The notes: generated by a model not told the origin, from the letters alone. DNA of 64,000 bases from Mucor racemosus (GCA_027405735.1 JAPEHQ010000009.1:1612001-1676000), one strand, 5' to 3'; positions 11,801 through 23,682 are shown, numbered from the stretch's first letter. Numbers and translations: made by a program.

Positions 11801-13655
11801 TTAATGTCTAAATTCACCTGTATGCTCAATACCCATTGCATATTTCATGATTTCAGTCTAAATATAGAATAGTAAATTAGCATGTGGATATTATAAATCT
11901 TCAACGCATTTCATTTTACCTTTACAAAATCCAAATTATTAACAGCATTCAAGCCAATGGATCGAGCCCAAGTAATAGGAGCAGCATCTGTAGAGAACAA
12001 ACGATGCAGTTTATCACAAGAGCTAATCATCATAATATTACGCAAATATCTTTCAGATGCGTATTGTCTCAATAAATGAATACTGCCAATGTCTTGGCCT
12101 TCAATAGTACCTCTTTCCAATAATTGAGAGAGACACTCGACATCTAATATTCCTTGATTCATACCCTGACCAGCAAGGGGATGTGTAGCATGAGCGGCAT
12201 CACCGACAAGAGCAACGCGATCAGCTACATAGCGTTCTGAATTTCTCAAACGGAAAGGGAAAGAAGCTCTGGATTTATCCTGTACGTCAATGACCTGAGG
12301 AGGAAGCGAATATTCTCGATCTAATACTTCTTGGTCATTCAAGGATTTATTTGCTACTCTCTCTCTCCAAAGATAATCTTCTTGTATATCGCATTTTGAT
12401 TCAAATGTGGTTGAATCAATTTGTTTGTAAAGGTAATTGAGGTCGACATTAGACATTCTATAAGCAGCATTGACTAAACTACAGAAATCTTTAGGGGAGA
12501 CATTTTTAAGTGCTTTGGCAATATCAGGTTTTGTTGACCAAACCATAGAAGCATATTCGTCATTTAACTAATAACATCATGTTATAATCATAGTTTTTTT
12601 TTTCTCTAACAGTAAACTTACAGGAAGCATGGCAATAGGACCAGTTGGTAAGAATCTTTGCCAAGCAGTGTTATTAGGACGCTCAGGATCAAGCTTTAAT
12701 GTGGCAACAACACCATGAGCATCGTAATCCCAACCAAGGGAATCAATATGAGCAAAGCTACGTACAGGACTATTGATACCATCAGCACCAATCTGTGATG
12801 AAGTGTCACTTTTTCATGTTGGTTTCGATAGTTCTATGTTTAAACTTACCAATAAACGAGCCTTCAACTTCTTTCCGTTGTCTAAATGTACAGTTGGCCA
12901 ATCTTGTAAATCAAGGCCTTCACTTTCTTCCTGAGGTTTATTATCCAAAGGTCTCTCAATTTCAGCAACTTTTACCTTTTGAATAAAGTCAATATGAGAA
13001 CCTTCAGCACGACATTCATCTAATCTTTTTAAAGCGGCACTTTGAAGATTGACATTCTCAACGATATATGCAATTGTATTCTCTTCAATATTGTTATTAA
13101 CACTGTAACTTTTTAATAACGCAGAATCTAAATGAATGCGAGCATCTGTAACACCGTCCCATACTTTCATATCTCTAAATCCGTTTGTTCTATCCATTGC
13201 CATGTGCTTTGTCATGCCAATCTCTATAATAATGTGTCGGTGTCCATGACAGACTTCAATAGGTGACTACTATAAAACTTACTTGAGAAGAAGCCCAATG
13301 AACCAGGAGTTAAAGACACTACACGATTTGAGAAATTATCGGCTTTAGGCTCCCATTGTTTGACATTTGATAAATCCATAGCTTCTACAAGTGCAATACG
13401 ATGTTGACGCATAGATGGGCGAGACGCTAAATGTATTTTCTTGATTAAAATTGTGTACAAGGAATCAAATCAATCAACCAAAATAACATTACCAAGCGAA
13501 CAAGCAAGAGTGACGCCTGCTACACCGCCGCCAATGATAACAACATCATAAGCATTTTCAAGGTCTTGAGCAACAGTTGCTAAATGACGATTTTTATTAA
13601 TCGCGTATCTTGTGAGTGGTTGAACTAGATTTTTGCTTTGAATTGTTCGTAACAT
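11801..13655 (-). CDS. COQ6: Ubiquinone biosynthesis flavin monooxygenase COQ6, mitochondrial
   Basis: COQ6 hydroxylates carbon 5 of the coenzyme Q ring on the matrix face of the inner mitochondrial membrane. Six exons give 518 aa: 13493-13655, 13283-13426, 12850-13223, 12622-12792, 11920-12567, 11801-11857. The N-terminus [10 protein letters not shown]...[10 protein letters not shown] looks like a mitochondrial presequence; an upstream in-frame ATG at about 13670 would add five residues. The FAD-binding GGGVAG motif is at residues 42-47. Other family features are [32 protein letters not shown], the second FAD motif [17 protein letters not shown], and a short last exon ending HTGEFRH. Length fits the family (about 470-520 aa). 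It is transcribed divergently from the Pol kappa gene. Confidence 0.93.
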
Positions 13656-13865
13656 GGCAATTCTGTACATGAAAAAAAAAGAAAGTAAACAAAACAAAAA
13701 AAGTTGACCTGGCAAAACGATGCTAGGTTTGTATTCAATATTGGGAGTTTTTTTTTGGCAGGTTATTGAATAACCGCAAACTTTCTTTTTAAGCTGGAAG
13801 ATTTTTCTGGTGGATCATTCCTTTTTGCGTCAATAACCACATCTTGCGCAGCATCTTTATTGAAA
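13656..13865. promoter_or_regulatory. Shared divergent promoter region of COQ6 and Pol kappa genes
   Basis: Only 210 bp separate the two start codons, so both promoters must lie here or extend into the neighbouring genes. A run of T/A at 13742-13756 and a pyrimidine-rich stretch are visible; no clear TATA box was found for either gene. Position alone supports a regulatory role. Confidence 0.5.
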
Positions 13866-14054
13866 ATGGATGATTCACCTGAATTCTCTTCTCAAATAAT
13901 TGAAGAAGAAGATTTCTTTTTTGATGATGATGATATTGGACAAGAGGAAGAAGAGCAAGACGATAGTAATGATCAAGAAATCGCAATTAAGCAGCCTGTT
14001 TCTGATGACAAAAATGCTTCTTTCAAACGCTTGTTAGCTGGGCCCTCAACACAC

Positions 14055-14094
<40 letters not shown>

Positions 14095-16028
14095 CTACAA
14101 AATTCTAATATTTAAAGAATTATTTCAGGCTGGTTTGGGTAATGTAGACAAAGATAAAGTAAATGCTGTTATCTATGAACTGTCCAAGGTTAATTCTACA
14201 TTTTTTATTTCGTTGATTTTATTGTATTTATGATTGTTTTATAGGGTTCTAAATTTTTTGAACGAGAAAGAAAGCGAGACGAAGCAGTAACAAAACGTAT
14301 CAATGTTATTCTTGCAAAATACAAATTAATCAAAGATAAAGATCTTTCATTTGAACGACGTATTGTAGACAATATGATTCGAGACTTAGAAGATACTAGA
14401 GATTTAACACAATGCATTTGCCATATGGATATGGATGCATTTTATGCTTCTGTTGAAGAATTAGCAGACCCAAACTTGAAAAAGGTCCCAATGGCAGTAG
14501 GAGACATGTCCATGCTGTGTACTAGTAATTATATCGCTCGACAATACGGCGTTCGTAGTGCAATGCCTGGTTTTATTGCACGCAAATTATGTCCAGACCT
14601 TGTCTTGATTCCCCTTCATTTTCCAAAATATAGAGAAGCATCAAAGCAAGTAAGAGCTGTATTCGAAAAATATGATCCCAATTTTGTACCCATGAGTTTA
14701 GATGAGGTATAGTTGTTGAATAAAAATGTATTAACAATAAGAAATTCTAATATATTATGGCATAGGCTTATCTGAATTTGACAGAGGTAGTTTGTTTACT
14801 GGTTTTATGTATATACATTTGATTCTAAAATTCATTTATGCAAAAAGTATCTCAAAACTACAGACTTGACGCCAACTCAATTAGTGCAACAAATTCGAAA
14901 TGAAATATTTGAATCAACTCAATTAACCGCAAGTGCAGGTAATTTCATCAAATATAGTACTTTGATAATATAACAAAAGCCAACTAATTCAATCATTAGG
15001 TATTGCTTGTAACAAGACATTAGCAAAAGTGTGCAGTGATATTAATAAGCCCAATGGCCAATATTATTTGCCAATCGACCGTACATCCGTTGTTAAATTT
15101 GTCAAGGATTTACGAGTACGTCAAATTCCAGGTGTAGGCAGAGTAACCGAGCGTGTATTAGATGCACTCGGCGTTCAAACATGCGGTGACATTTACTCAC
15201 ATCGAGCAGTTTTATACAAATTGCTGAGTCCCATTAGTTTCCAATTCATGCTCAAAAGCCATTTAGGCATTGGTAGCACAACATTTAATACAGATGCGGA
15301 TAGAAAGAGCATGAGTACAGAAAGAACGTTCAAAGATATGTCGGATCCAGAACAGCTTTTCCAAAAAGTCAAGGAACTTTCAATTATCCTTGAACAAGAT
15401 TTAGAAAAATCAGGAGCAGGAGGATACATGGGACGTAATGTTGGCATCAAATTAAAGTCTGTTACTTACGAATGCCGTATCCGATCAAAGACATTTCCAA
15501 GTTATATATGGAAAGCAAAAGATATTGAGAGGATAGCAAAAGAATTGTTAATCAAGGAACTGCCAATAAACATAAGACTTATGGGAATTCGTATATCCGT
15601 CATGAAACCTAGAGGAAGTGAAGATGAAAACGTCATGAAGGTATTATATTAGCAATTACATAAATAATTCAACCAATTATTTATAATGCAATTCTGTATA
15701 ATAGTATTTTACAAAAGTCCCACTTCCAGAATATCAAGAGCAACAAACAAAGCAACAGCAAAAAGATGACGTTAAACAAAAAGATACCCTCAACGTGCTT
15801 GTTTGTCCTATCTGTAATCGACAATTAAAGCTAGACAACTCTCAATTTAATCAACATGTGGATGAATGTCTGAGTAAAGTTGAAGTAAAGGCTATTTTAC
15901 AAGAGGAAAAGTCCGAGAGCAGCAGCAGCAGCAATAGTGGTAGTAGTAATTGTAACAGCAGTAAGAGTGATGGTGGCCCTGCATCTAAACGCATGAAAAG
16001 GCAAGTTTTGATATCTACTGATTACTAA
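13866..16028 (+). CDS. POLK: Y-family DNA polymerase kappa with C-terminal UBZ finger
   Basis: This translesion polymerase copies past damaged bases in the nucleus. Seven exons give 596 aa: 13866-14057, 14129-14188, 14245-14706, 14766-14786 (only 21 nt), 14848-14938, 15000-15640, 15705-16028. The acidic N-terminus is followed by the Pol kappa-type N-clasp (GSKFFERERKRDEAVTKRI, from residue 85). The catalytic metal site is MDMDAFYASVEE (D146) plus SLDE (D237, E238). Helix-hairpin-helix VRQIPGVGRVTERVL and a little-finger domain follow. A C2HC ubiquitin-binding finger has C523, C526, H540 and C544, then a Ser-rich tail ending in a basic SKRMKR motif, possibly nuclear targeting. Eukaryotic Pol kappa carries one or two such fingers. 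Start chosen at the first ATG of the acidic region; the junction before exon 7 rests on phase. Confidence 0.92.
14059..14094 (+). repeat. Poly(T) run of about 35 bases in intron 1 of the Pol kappa gene
   Basis: The intron begins GT and then runs straight into about 35 T residues, before ending ...TATTTCAG at 14128. The intron is about 71 nt long, so half of it is one homopolymer. The exact length may be affected by sequencing error. Confidence 0.9.
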
Positions 16029-16964
16029 AATGATCTCTAAGTGTAATTTGTATAGACTTAATGGAAATAAAAATGGTAAATCCTTGCTAGATTATTATTC
16101 TCCTTCATAGTATGCAGCGAATGTGTTTACTTTTGATGGGAAACATTGGGAACTTTTTTGATATTATGTAATAAAAAGGGAAACTAAGGGGAAGGGTATA
16201 AAGTAAATTTAATAACGGATATACTCATAAGCGGGTTTATTTACACAATGTGCTTCATATTAAATATATATCATCAGCATTTATCATTATTACAAAATAC
16301 ACTAATTCAGGTGATTTCTTTACCATGATGAACTACCCGACAAGCATTATCTAATTTGTGCTACATTCCTTCTTCATATATGGGGTGGGGTAAATCTAAA
16401 ATAGAATGCATTACTACTGGGCATTTTTAACTTATGAGAAAGTTTAGATATGCCTCGGGAAACTAATCTTGTTTTGTTTTTTTTTCAGGTCAAAAAAAGG
16501 GGAGCATTACGTCCGATTATCTAAGCAAGATAGATGTATAGCAATAGATAATACATGATATTCCCATTTTCCAGTGCACAATGTAACCTTTCATTCTATT
16601 CTTTCTTTTCTTTTTTTCCCCACACTGTATCAAGACTAGCATATGCTGATATTTAGGGTAAATTACTACGTGGGGGGGTTGGAAACCGGGAAGATAACGG
16701 TAGTTTAATTTATAAGCAAGATATTATAGATTTTGATATGGTGGGTTTATACCTACACAAGTCAAAAGCTATGAAATTATTCTACCCCAGTTTCGGAAGA
16801 TATTGTATGGACGGGAAAGAGAGATCATACAGTAACACACAGCTCAAGTTAATCGGACAAACAATGTTGAATTCCTCCCGCTTTATATAAAAAACGAGAG
16901 GGATCTCTCAATGTTTGGCTTATTTCTCTCTCTCCTTTTCTTATAATACAACAAATAAACAAAA
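16029..16964. promoter_or_regulatory. Intergenic: 3' region of Pol kappa gene and promoter of the gluconokinase gene
   Basis: No gene is seen. A TATATAAA box lies at 16884-16891, about 75 bp before the ATG at 16965. It is followed by a CT-rich leader (TTTCTCTCTCTCC) and CAACAAATAAACAAAA just before the start codon, as expected of a fungal Pol II promoter. A G-run (GGGGGGG, about 16672) and AATAAA-like words lie upstream. Confidence 0.6.
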
Positions 16965-17602
16965 ATGAGCACTCCAGTCCCAATCTTTGTTTTAATGGGC
17001 ACTGCTGGTTGCGGTAAGACCAGTGTAGCTTGTGAAATGCAAAAGCTTTTAAACTGCCATTATCTCGAAGGTGATTCTCTTCATCCTCTCGCAAATGTTG
17101 AAAAGATGGCTGCAGGTAAATTTAGTTTTATTTTGGCTTTGGAGTTGGCCATCATGGCTAACATTTTGTGTGAATAGGTCGCCCATTAGAGGATGATGAT
17201 CGTTGGGCTTGGCTCCGTTTGATTCGCGATCATTTAACAGTGCAAGCAAAGGAGGTATATGATTTGGATGTCAATTCACCTCAACGTTCTGTTGTTGTTA
17301 CTTGTTCTTCTCTTAAAAAGGTGTATCGTGATATCTTGCGTGAGGTTCCTGCTGAATTAGGTACCGTTGTTTTTGTCTACTTAAAGGGTACTCATGAGTT
17401 ATTGTTGCAACGTATTCAAGGTCGTGTTGATCATTTCATGCCTCCCTCTATGCTTCAATCTCAATTAGATACCCTTGAAGAACCCGAAGAGAAAAATGAA
17501 AAAGTCATTATTGCTAGTATCATTCCTCTTCCCGATGCTGAAGCCAAGATTATTGTCGAGGAGGCTGTCAAAAGGGGTTATTTGCCTTCTACTGCACTTT
17601 AA
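16965..17602 (+). CDS. Gluconokinase (GntK family)
   Basis: Phosphorylates D-gluconate to 6-phosphogluconate with ATP, feeding the pentose phosphate pathway in the cytosol. Two exons (16965-17115 and 17178-17602, intron 62 nt) give 191 aa, typical of the family. The P-loop GTAGCGKT is at residues 12-19. It is followed by HYLEGDSLHP, the family substrate-side motif, and then by RPLEDDDRWAW, VVTCSSLKKVYRD, VYLKG and GRVDHFMPPSMLQSQ, all characteristic of GntK. The ATG follows a TATA box and leader at the expected distance. It lies downstream of the Pol kappa gene on the same strand with its own promoter, and no functional link between the two is apparent. Confidence 0.93.
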
Positions 17603-18689
17603 AAAAGGTTGTGTTTCTTCTTCTTTCATTAGAGAAATAGATTTTCGCTGTTATTTCTTTTTGTGTACATTATTTACCATTGTAATTTTCTCTTTCTCCT
17701 GAATAAATTTCATTTACTCATCCACCATAATGCGATTGGAATAAACAATGACGGTTTGAGTTCAATGACAGCGATTTATCTACATATTCATTTAGTTCAT
17801 TATGTATTAAAACTACGATTTCCCGTTAAACTTCCCTACCCACGATTATATAAGAAAACAAGGGAAACTTTGTTGCTGAATAACCAATTTAACACTATCA
17901 TTTTTCAAGCCTAGGCCACCGTTCAGTTTAATGCATACAGTAACAATCAATTGCACTTAAGTCTCATACATTGTAACATCCTTTTCAAAGATGTCAATGA
18001 CTTATAAAATGATACATTTCTTCTGTACAGATATCAAAAATCTGGATCTTGTACAACCCAACAAACAATAGATTTTCAAAGAATCCTACTTTACATTAAA
18101 TAAGTTCATAGCATACACATACATACATAGATCGCTCTTCTATTTAATTTGCTTTGTTCATATACATAGTATTAATAGATTATGTTTGTCCCAGCTGTTT
18201 CAACCTTCTACATAATATTTTCTAGCACATATTGCACAAGATTTTGTATAATATATACACAAGCAGACAATTCATAGACTTAATTCCATTAATCAATAGT
18301 TTAAAAGTTGTCATTACTCAACATTTTTGCTCAAATTTATTGTCATTTCAAATGATAAAAAATGCAAAAGCTCCTATACATATATTATCCATTGATATCT
18401 CTACCGATTTGACATATTTCTGAGACCATAATACACCAAATCAAAGATAAAACATACGGTATTAGTTTCGAAAGAATTTAGCGCTCTTGACGTTCTTGAT
18501 ATCTAGAAATATAAAAAATGCATTAAAACTTTCTTATTGTTATTTTTCAACATTATAATATATGTAATATTTTCAGCTTGTATTTGTGCTATCTCGCTTA
18601 ATTCTAGTTGTATGTAACATGGTGTAATGATACATTATATCAATATAAATATCAATATAAATAACGTCCAAAATATAAATTACATTTTA
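17603..18689. other. Intergenic: 3' region of gluconokinase gene, then unassigned AT-rich DNA
   Basis: An AATAAA at 17702-17707, about 100 bp after the stop, is the likely polyadenylation signal of the gluconokinase gene. From 17750 to 18689 only short frames without recognisable motifs are present, and I see no gene. Confidence 0.5.
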
Positions 18690-20406
18690 CTTTATTAATA
18701 TAGATTATGTAGGCAATAATACAATTCAATGCATTGTTAATGTAGAGCACTACATGCAGCAGTCAATATATTTACGATTATCATCAGTTGTAAATATGTT
18801 TATAGCTATACTGTTTGCAGCAATAATGGTTTTTTGCTCGAGCATAAACTTAAATAATCCTTACTGCTTAAATTTATATGCAAGCCAAATCGAAGGTTAT
18901 AAACGTTATTTTATCACACATAAAATTTAAACAAATTAACCTCCTTTAAACTTACTATGTTAGTTTACGATTGTCAGCTGTAAAAAGATTTGCCTTCAAG
19001 TATACAGTGGCTACGATCAAAAATATGGTTATTAGACAAAACATTAGATTATTCTTTTTTTTTTTTTTGTTTTTATATCATTTGAAATTTTATCACTTTT
19101 CTGGAACATTTCGTGAGTTTGTAGCCAGTTTTAGCTTTTCATTGAATAGATAAAAATATTATTTCCTTCGATTTGATTTTGTAATCAAGAAATACGTCCA
19201 ACAATGCAGTAGTAAATAAGGATATTTGATCCTAAAATGCCGTTAAATGAAAATATCAGTCCCTAATATAACGACTGTTACCTATATTAACAACATAAGT
19301 CCCTTATATTAGCATGCGTATTCAAATAAAAGAAAAGAATATCAGCTTCATAGTCTGATATGTCTTATCAAACGGTTAACATATTCTTGGAATGTGAAAA
19401 CAAAAAGAGAGATACAGCACACGTAAAAAAGGATTTTCAAGGCTTTACATTATTTAGCGTAATTAAAACCCTGTTAGATTGCAGATTTCTGCCAATTTAA
19501 AAGTAAAATTACAGCACCTGAACTATAAACTAAACAAAACAGGCAATAATATCTGTTACCATGATCGAACATACATTTTCTACCAGATAAACTGTCTGTC
19601 ATATCGTACACTCATTAAAAAATTGCAAAAGCGAGCCCGTAGAGCGACACCGTAATTGAGCATAGCAAGATTGAATGGCAAAGTCTACTATGGTATATCT
19701 AAGTTTCAAATAAAAAGGCGTTTTTTTCAACTTTTCTTATATTTAACCATATACGATCTGAAAATTCAGATTTTGTAGCGGACATTTTCCGGGCTCATTT
19801 TATCCTTACCAACACTCATGATTTTTATCAAAAAACAGAAAAATCAAGTTTTGATACCAAAATCAACGTTTAAATATACTACATTGTGAGAGAAAATTGT
19901 AACTATAACTAATACACATTTTATAAAAGCTTAACATTAAAAGTTAAGTAATGAAACTTTGTACTTTTGGCCCAAAAACGGTTTTTTGATTAAAGGATTT
20001 TCATGTAATATTTGGCAATAAAAATGCTTGTTGTTTTTTATTGAGCAAATAGAGCGCTCAATTTTCTATATGTGTATATTTTTTGTTTTTATAATTGGTA
20101 GTATAATTAACTCTAAATTTGCAAAATCAGAAAAAAAAAATTAAAAAATGTCAAAATTGATGATCTGGACAAAAATAATTTTCGAAATTAATATTCCGCT
20201 TATAAGCCTTGTAAGTCTTAAAAACAAGAGACTTTATAATACTTGAGAACTTTTTCGAGAATTTACGATGCTGTACCCACTTGATTCAAGCTTATCACTG
20301 TAAATTGTTATACATTTTAAAATTGTATGGCAGTTCAGTTGATGATAATATAGCCTTACGTTATAGTTATTGCGGTAGAGGTAACTTACATTGAGTTTTA
20401 GTCTTA

Positions 20407-20745
20407 CCTCTCCAATATTAAAAGCATAAACATGGCCATTGAGAGTTATACATATGTAGATAACGATTATTTCCAATACAAATAAAATAAAGACTACAAG
20501 TGACTATATCACGGAAAACATAAGGTCTTTATTATTAGGTTAAAAAAGGAAGCCAGGAGCCATCAGGTCCTGGATCCTAAAAGTATTTATACCATTTCAA
20601 TTCCATTTGGATGTCAGGTTCAATATGGGATTGAAATGAGATTTAACATAAATAATAGGCAAAAACCTACAGCCATCACTGGGACCTATTGCCGCCTTTT
20701 TACCCTCTTTGTCCCAAGCCAATTTATTCAATGCTTTACAGAACA
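20407..20745 (-). pseudogene. Dynein intermediate chain-like exon fragment in A2 (3' part, LTR-interrupted)
   Basis: On the minus strand the stretch 20672-20745 encodes residues like SKALNKLAWDKEGKKAA, then a GSSDG-type turn. After the LTR at 20440-20671 it continues as GHV.A and the exon end GE at 20407, with a GTAAGA donor. It is truncated upstream at 20745, so only the last third of the captured exon is left. See the fuller copies at 22744-22995, 39038-39277, 44690-44915 and 59407-59634. Confidence 0.6.
20440..20671. mobile_element. Solo LTR (family K) inside A2
   Basis: A 232-bp insertion beginning TGAGAGTTATACATATG and ending AAAAACCTACA, flanked by a perfect 5-bp duplication GCCAT at 20435-20439 and 20672-20676. 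Removing the LTR and one GCCAT restores the sequence seen in other family A copies. It contains AAATAAAG and a block (CACGGAAAACATAAGG) that resembles part of the insertion in the mariner at 41.6 kb, so the two may be related LTRs. Confidence 0.85.
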
Positions 20746-20751
20746 GACTTA

Positions 20752-20975
20752 CTTTTGGCCTATAAAAATTGATTTATTAGTAAAATCAATTATTAATAAC
20801 AAGCTAATAAGTAATAATTATGGTGTACCTTTGATAATTGATGATGATATACAAGACAACGTCTTGTTTTCCTCTTCTTAGCTGTTGACGACTAAATAGA
20901 AACAAATAATTTTTAGAAACTAAATAGACTAACATGAGTATATTCATTCATTCAAATCAAGTCAATACTATTATA
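20752..20975 (+). repeat. Repeat J, copy 1
   Basis: Inverted counterpart of 43365-43585. Shared stretches include GTGTACCTTTGATAATTG, GACAACGTCTTGTTTTCCTC and TCATTCAAATCAAGTCAATA. The type is unknown; it could be an LTR fragment. Confidence 0.6.
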
Positions 20976-21599
20976 CATACTTTTATAATCACCAGTTTTT
21001 CTCCAGGTTCCAGGTAGATACTGACTTTAGACCAAAAAAGCATTGGTTATAATGTAGATAATAATGGAACAAAATGATTACGTCCTGAATGCTTTTTTTG
21101 TTCGAAAAAAATATCATTATGACGCGCCGTAACATTAACAGTTAATAATTCATTTTCAAATAAACAATAGGAAAAGCATGTACTCGTACCTGCTACTTGA
21201 TTTCAGTTTATAAAAAAATATTCGTCTTTTTGTTGTAGTTTTAAACATAAATAAAAGAACTGAGGAAAGAATAATAGGGAAGAAAAAAGACTTTGTGTGT
21301 TACAAATAGAGATTTACAAAGACATAAATACTTTTAGTGTTACCAAACAGGTTGTTGTCGTTGTTCCCATTTGGTCTACGAAAGAAGAACATGGGCAGAA
21401 CTCTTTCAAACCCCAAATTTCAAATTGATACATCTCGTCAATAAAGCAACTCTGTTGAATCAGAGTAACTCACACCTGCTTTAAACCATTCAAATTATCT
21501 TCGTTATTAATTAAATTATGATTGATATACTTTTTTAATACGTTGACTAAAAAACCTTGATTCCATTGCTCTGCTCATCTGGGCTGCCTGATCTGCACA
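20976..21599. other. Intergenic, unassigned
   Basis: I see no gene and no repeat shared with the rest of the window. A few short frames have no recognisable motif. Confidence 0.4.
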
Positions 21600-22743
21600 A
21601 ACTTTTTTATTGTGCCCGCCTATGCAGATCATTATGGCCATGGGAAACATAGTTCGGCCGTAGTAATTATCCCTATATTTGTGCATAATAATAAAGCCTT
21701 TCCATGTGCATAATAAGTTGATCGTATCAGTACAAATTGGTTTGCACATGAGCACATTGGCATTGTGCCATTCTCAAAATTTCATTCCATTTTCTACTAG
21801 AATGAGTTTTTAAATTACATTTGATTTTATTAATATAGATTATAGACAATATAATTCCATATATTGTTGATGTGAAGCCATACATGCACGAACCAATATA
21901 TTTACGATTGCAATGGAATTACATACTAAAGACGCTCTGTCATATCATGCGTTCATTAAAAAATTGCAAAAGCGAGCCCGTACAGCGACACCGTAATTGA
22001 GCATAGCAAGATTGAATGGCAAAGTATACTATGGTATATCTAAGTTTCAAATAAAAAGGCGTTCTTTTCAACTTTTCTTATATTTAACCATATACGATCT
22101 GAAAATTCAGATTTTATAGCGGACATTTTCCGGGCTCATTTTATCCTTACCAACACTCATGATTTTTATCAAAAAACAGAAAAATAAAATTTTGATAACA
22201 AAATCAACGTTTAAATATACTACATTGTGAGAGAAAATTGTAGCTATAACTAATACAGATTTTATAAAAGCTTAATATCAAATATTAAGTAATGAAACTT
22301 AGCATTTTTGGCCCAAAAACGGATTTTCGATTAAAGGATTTTCATGTAGTATTTTGTAATAAAAATGCTTGTTATTTTTTATTGAGCAAATAGAGCGCTA
22401 AATTGTATATATGTGTATATTTTTTGTGTTCATAATTGGTAGTATAATTACCTTTAAATTTGCAAAACCAGAAAAAAAAATTAAAAAATGTCAAAATTGA
22501 TAATCTGGACAAAAATAATTTTCAAAATTAATATTCCGCTTATAAGCCTTGCAAGTCTTAATAAGGGATTTTATAATACTTGAGGACTTGTTCAAGAATT
22601 TACGATGCTGTATCCACTTGATTGAAGCTTATTACTTTAAATATTTATACATGTTAATATTGTATAGTAGTGTATTTGATGATAATATAGTCTTACGTTA
22701 TAATTATTGCGCTAGAGTTGATTTACATTGAGTTTATTTTTAC

Positions 22744-22995
22744 CTCGCCAATATCATAAACATAAACATCATAAACATAAACATCATAAACATAAACAAG
22801 ACCATCACTGGGACCTATTGCCCCCTTTTTACCCTCTTTGTCCCAAGCCAATTTATGCAATGCTTTACCAAAACCAATTTAAGTAGCTACAAATGGTTCC
22901 TCTGTATTTGCATTCAAATCAGATAAATTAAATTGAGTGGTTCCATCAACAGTGTTATCAAACGTATCATCGCCCCACCTTATTATGATGTCAAT
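22744..22995 (-). pseudogene. Dynein intermediate chain-like WD40 exon, copy in A3
   Basis: Minus strand, bounded by an intron-like acceptor (TTTAG before 22995) and a GT donor after GAG at 22744. Readable residues include DDTFDNTVDGTTQFNL, DLNANTEEPFV, LHKLAWDKEGKKGAI and PSDG. They resemble the C-terminal WD40 blades of cytoplasmic dynein intermediate chain, which binds dynein heavy chain. A stop replaces Gln after VAT. A short unit coding VYVYD-like residues has expanded to about three copies at 22753-22798. It cannot encode a functional protein. Confidence 0.65.
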
Positions 22996-23341
22996 CTAAA
23001 CTTAGAAACACACTACTGCCATTGTTATAATCTATGAAAAGTTTGATTTTTAATAATCAAGCAATCATGTAAAAAACAAGATGATACTAGTAGCATATGA
23101 TGAGTATTTAACATCTAAGTAAGTTTGATGAAGTATGTTTTTAAAGCCTTTTTAAAAATCCTGAGGCAAATACAACATCTTGGTCTTGTAATTTCTGTGT
23201 ATCAAAATTTTGTTGCGATTTCCACCACTATACAATGAATTCACTTTTTATCTAACTTGACCTCAATGTACATTGCTGGGTATCAGTTTTTTACCAGCTG
23301 TATTTTTCTAATTCATTAATATTCAGTCATACTCAACGATG

Positions 23342-23525
23342 TGCTATATTATCAGAATCTATATATAGCATTACCGATGTTTATTTTCATAGTCTCAGTC
23401 CTGGGTGTACCCATATCATCATTGCATTACCCGAGATTGCCGTCTATTACATATATCCTCACATATTATATTGAATAAACTCCACCTTTTACTCTTGTAC
23501 AATTCTTATTGTTATTGATAAAACA
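23342..23525. mobile_element. Solo LTR (family E) inside A3
   Basis: A 184-bp insertion with TG...CA ends (TGCTATATTATC...TTGATAAAACA) and a perfect 5-bp duplication CGATG at 23337-23341 and 23526-23530. The unoccupied site is seen in A6 as GAACGATGATTTGTAGC at about 60958-60974. Confidence 0.87.
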
Positions 23526-23682
23526 CGATGATTTATAGCACTGCCAAAAAAAAAGGATGAACACTCCAAGGTTTTTGTGCATATCAAATTATGTGATTTA
23601 GTAGCAATGATTTCACTTAAGTATGCTTTTTAAACCTATTAATGTTAATCAGATTAATTAGTATTTTCATTCAAAAGTAGGC

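Larger units (their letters stand above)
18690..20751 (-). repeat. Family A repeat, copy A2 (carries a solo LTR and part of the dynein-like exon)
   Basis: Complement of the same sequence as 2773-4200 and 44900-46700. In the minus direction the copy is cut at about 20745 in the middle of the dynein-like exon. It then abuts the J repeat (20752-20975). A 232-bp solo LTR interrupts the exon at 20440-20671. The conserved GC-richer block is at about 19620-19675. Confidence 0.78.
21600..23682 (-). repeat. Family A repeat, copy A3 (internally deleted, carries a solo LTR)
   Basis: Complement of the family A unit. Compared with A5 it lacks the part equivalent to about 45.75-46.45 kb; the junction is near 21910-21940. 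It keeps the core block (21960-22015), the antisense short-frame region (22549-22731), the dynein-like exon (22744-22995) and the 5' part up to 23682, where it passes directly into LTR H1. A 184-bp solo LTR sits at 23342-23525. Confidence 0.8.
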
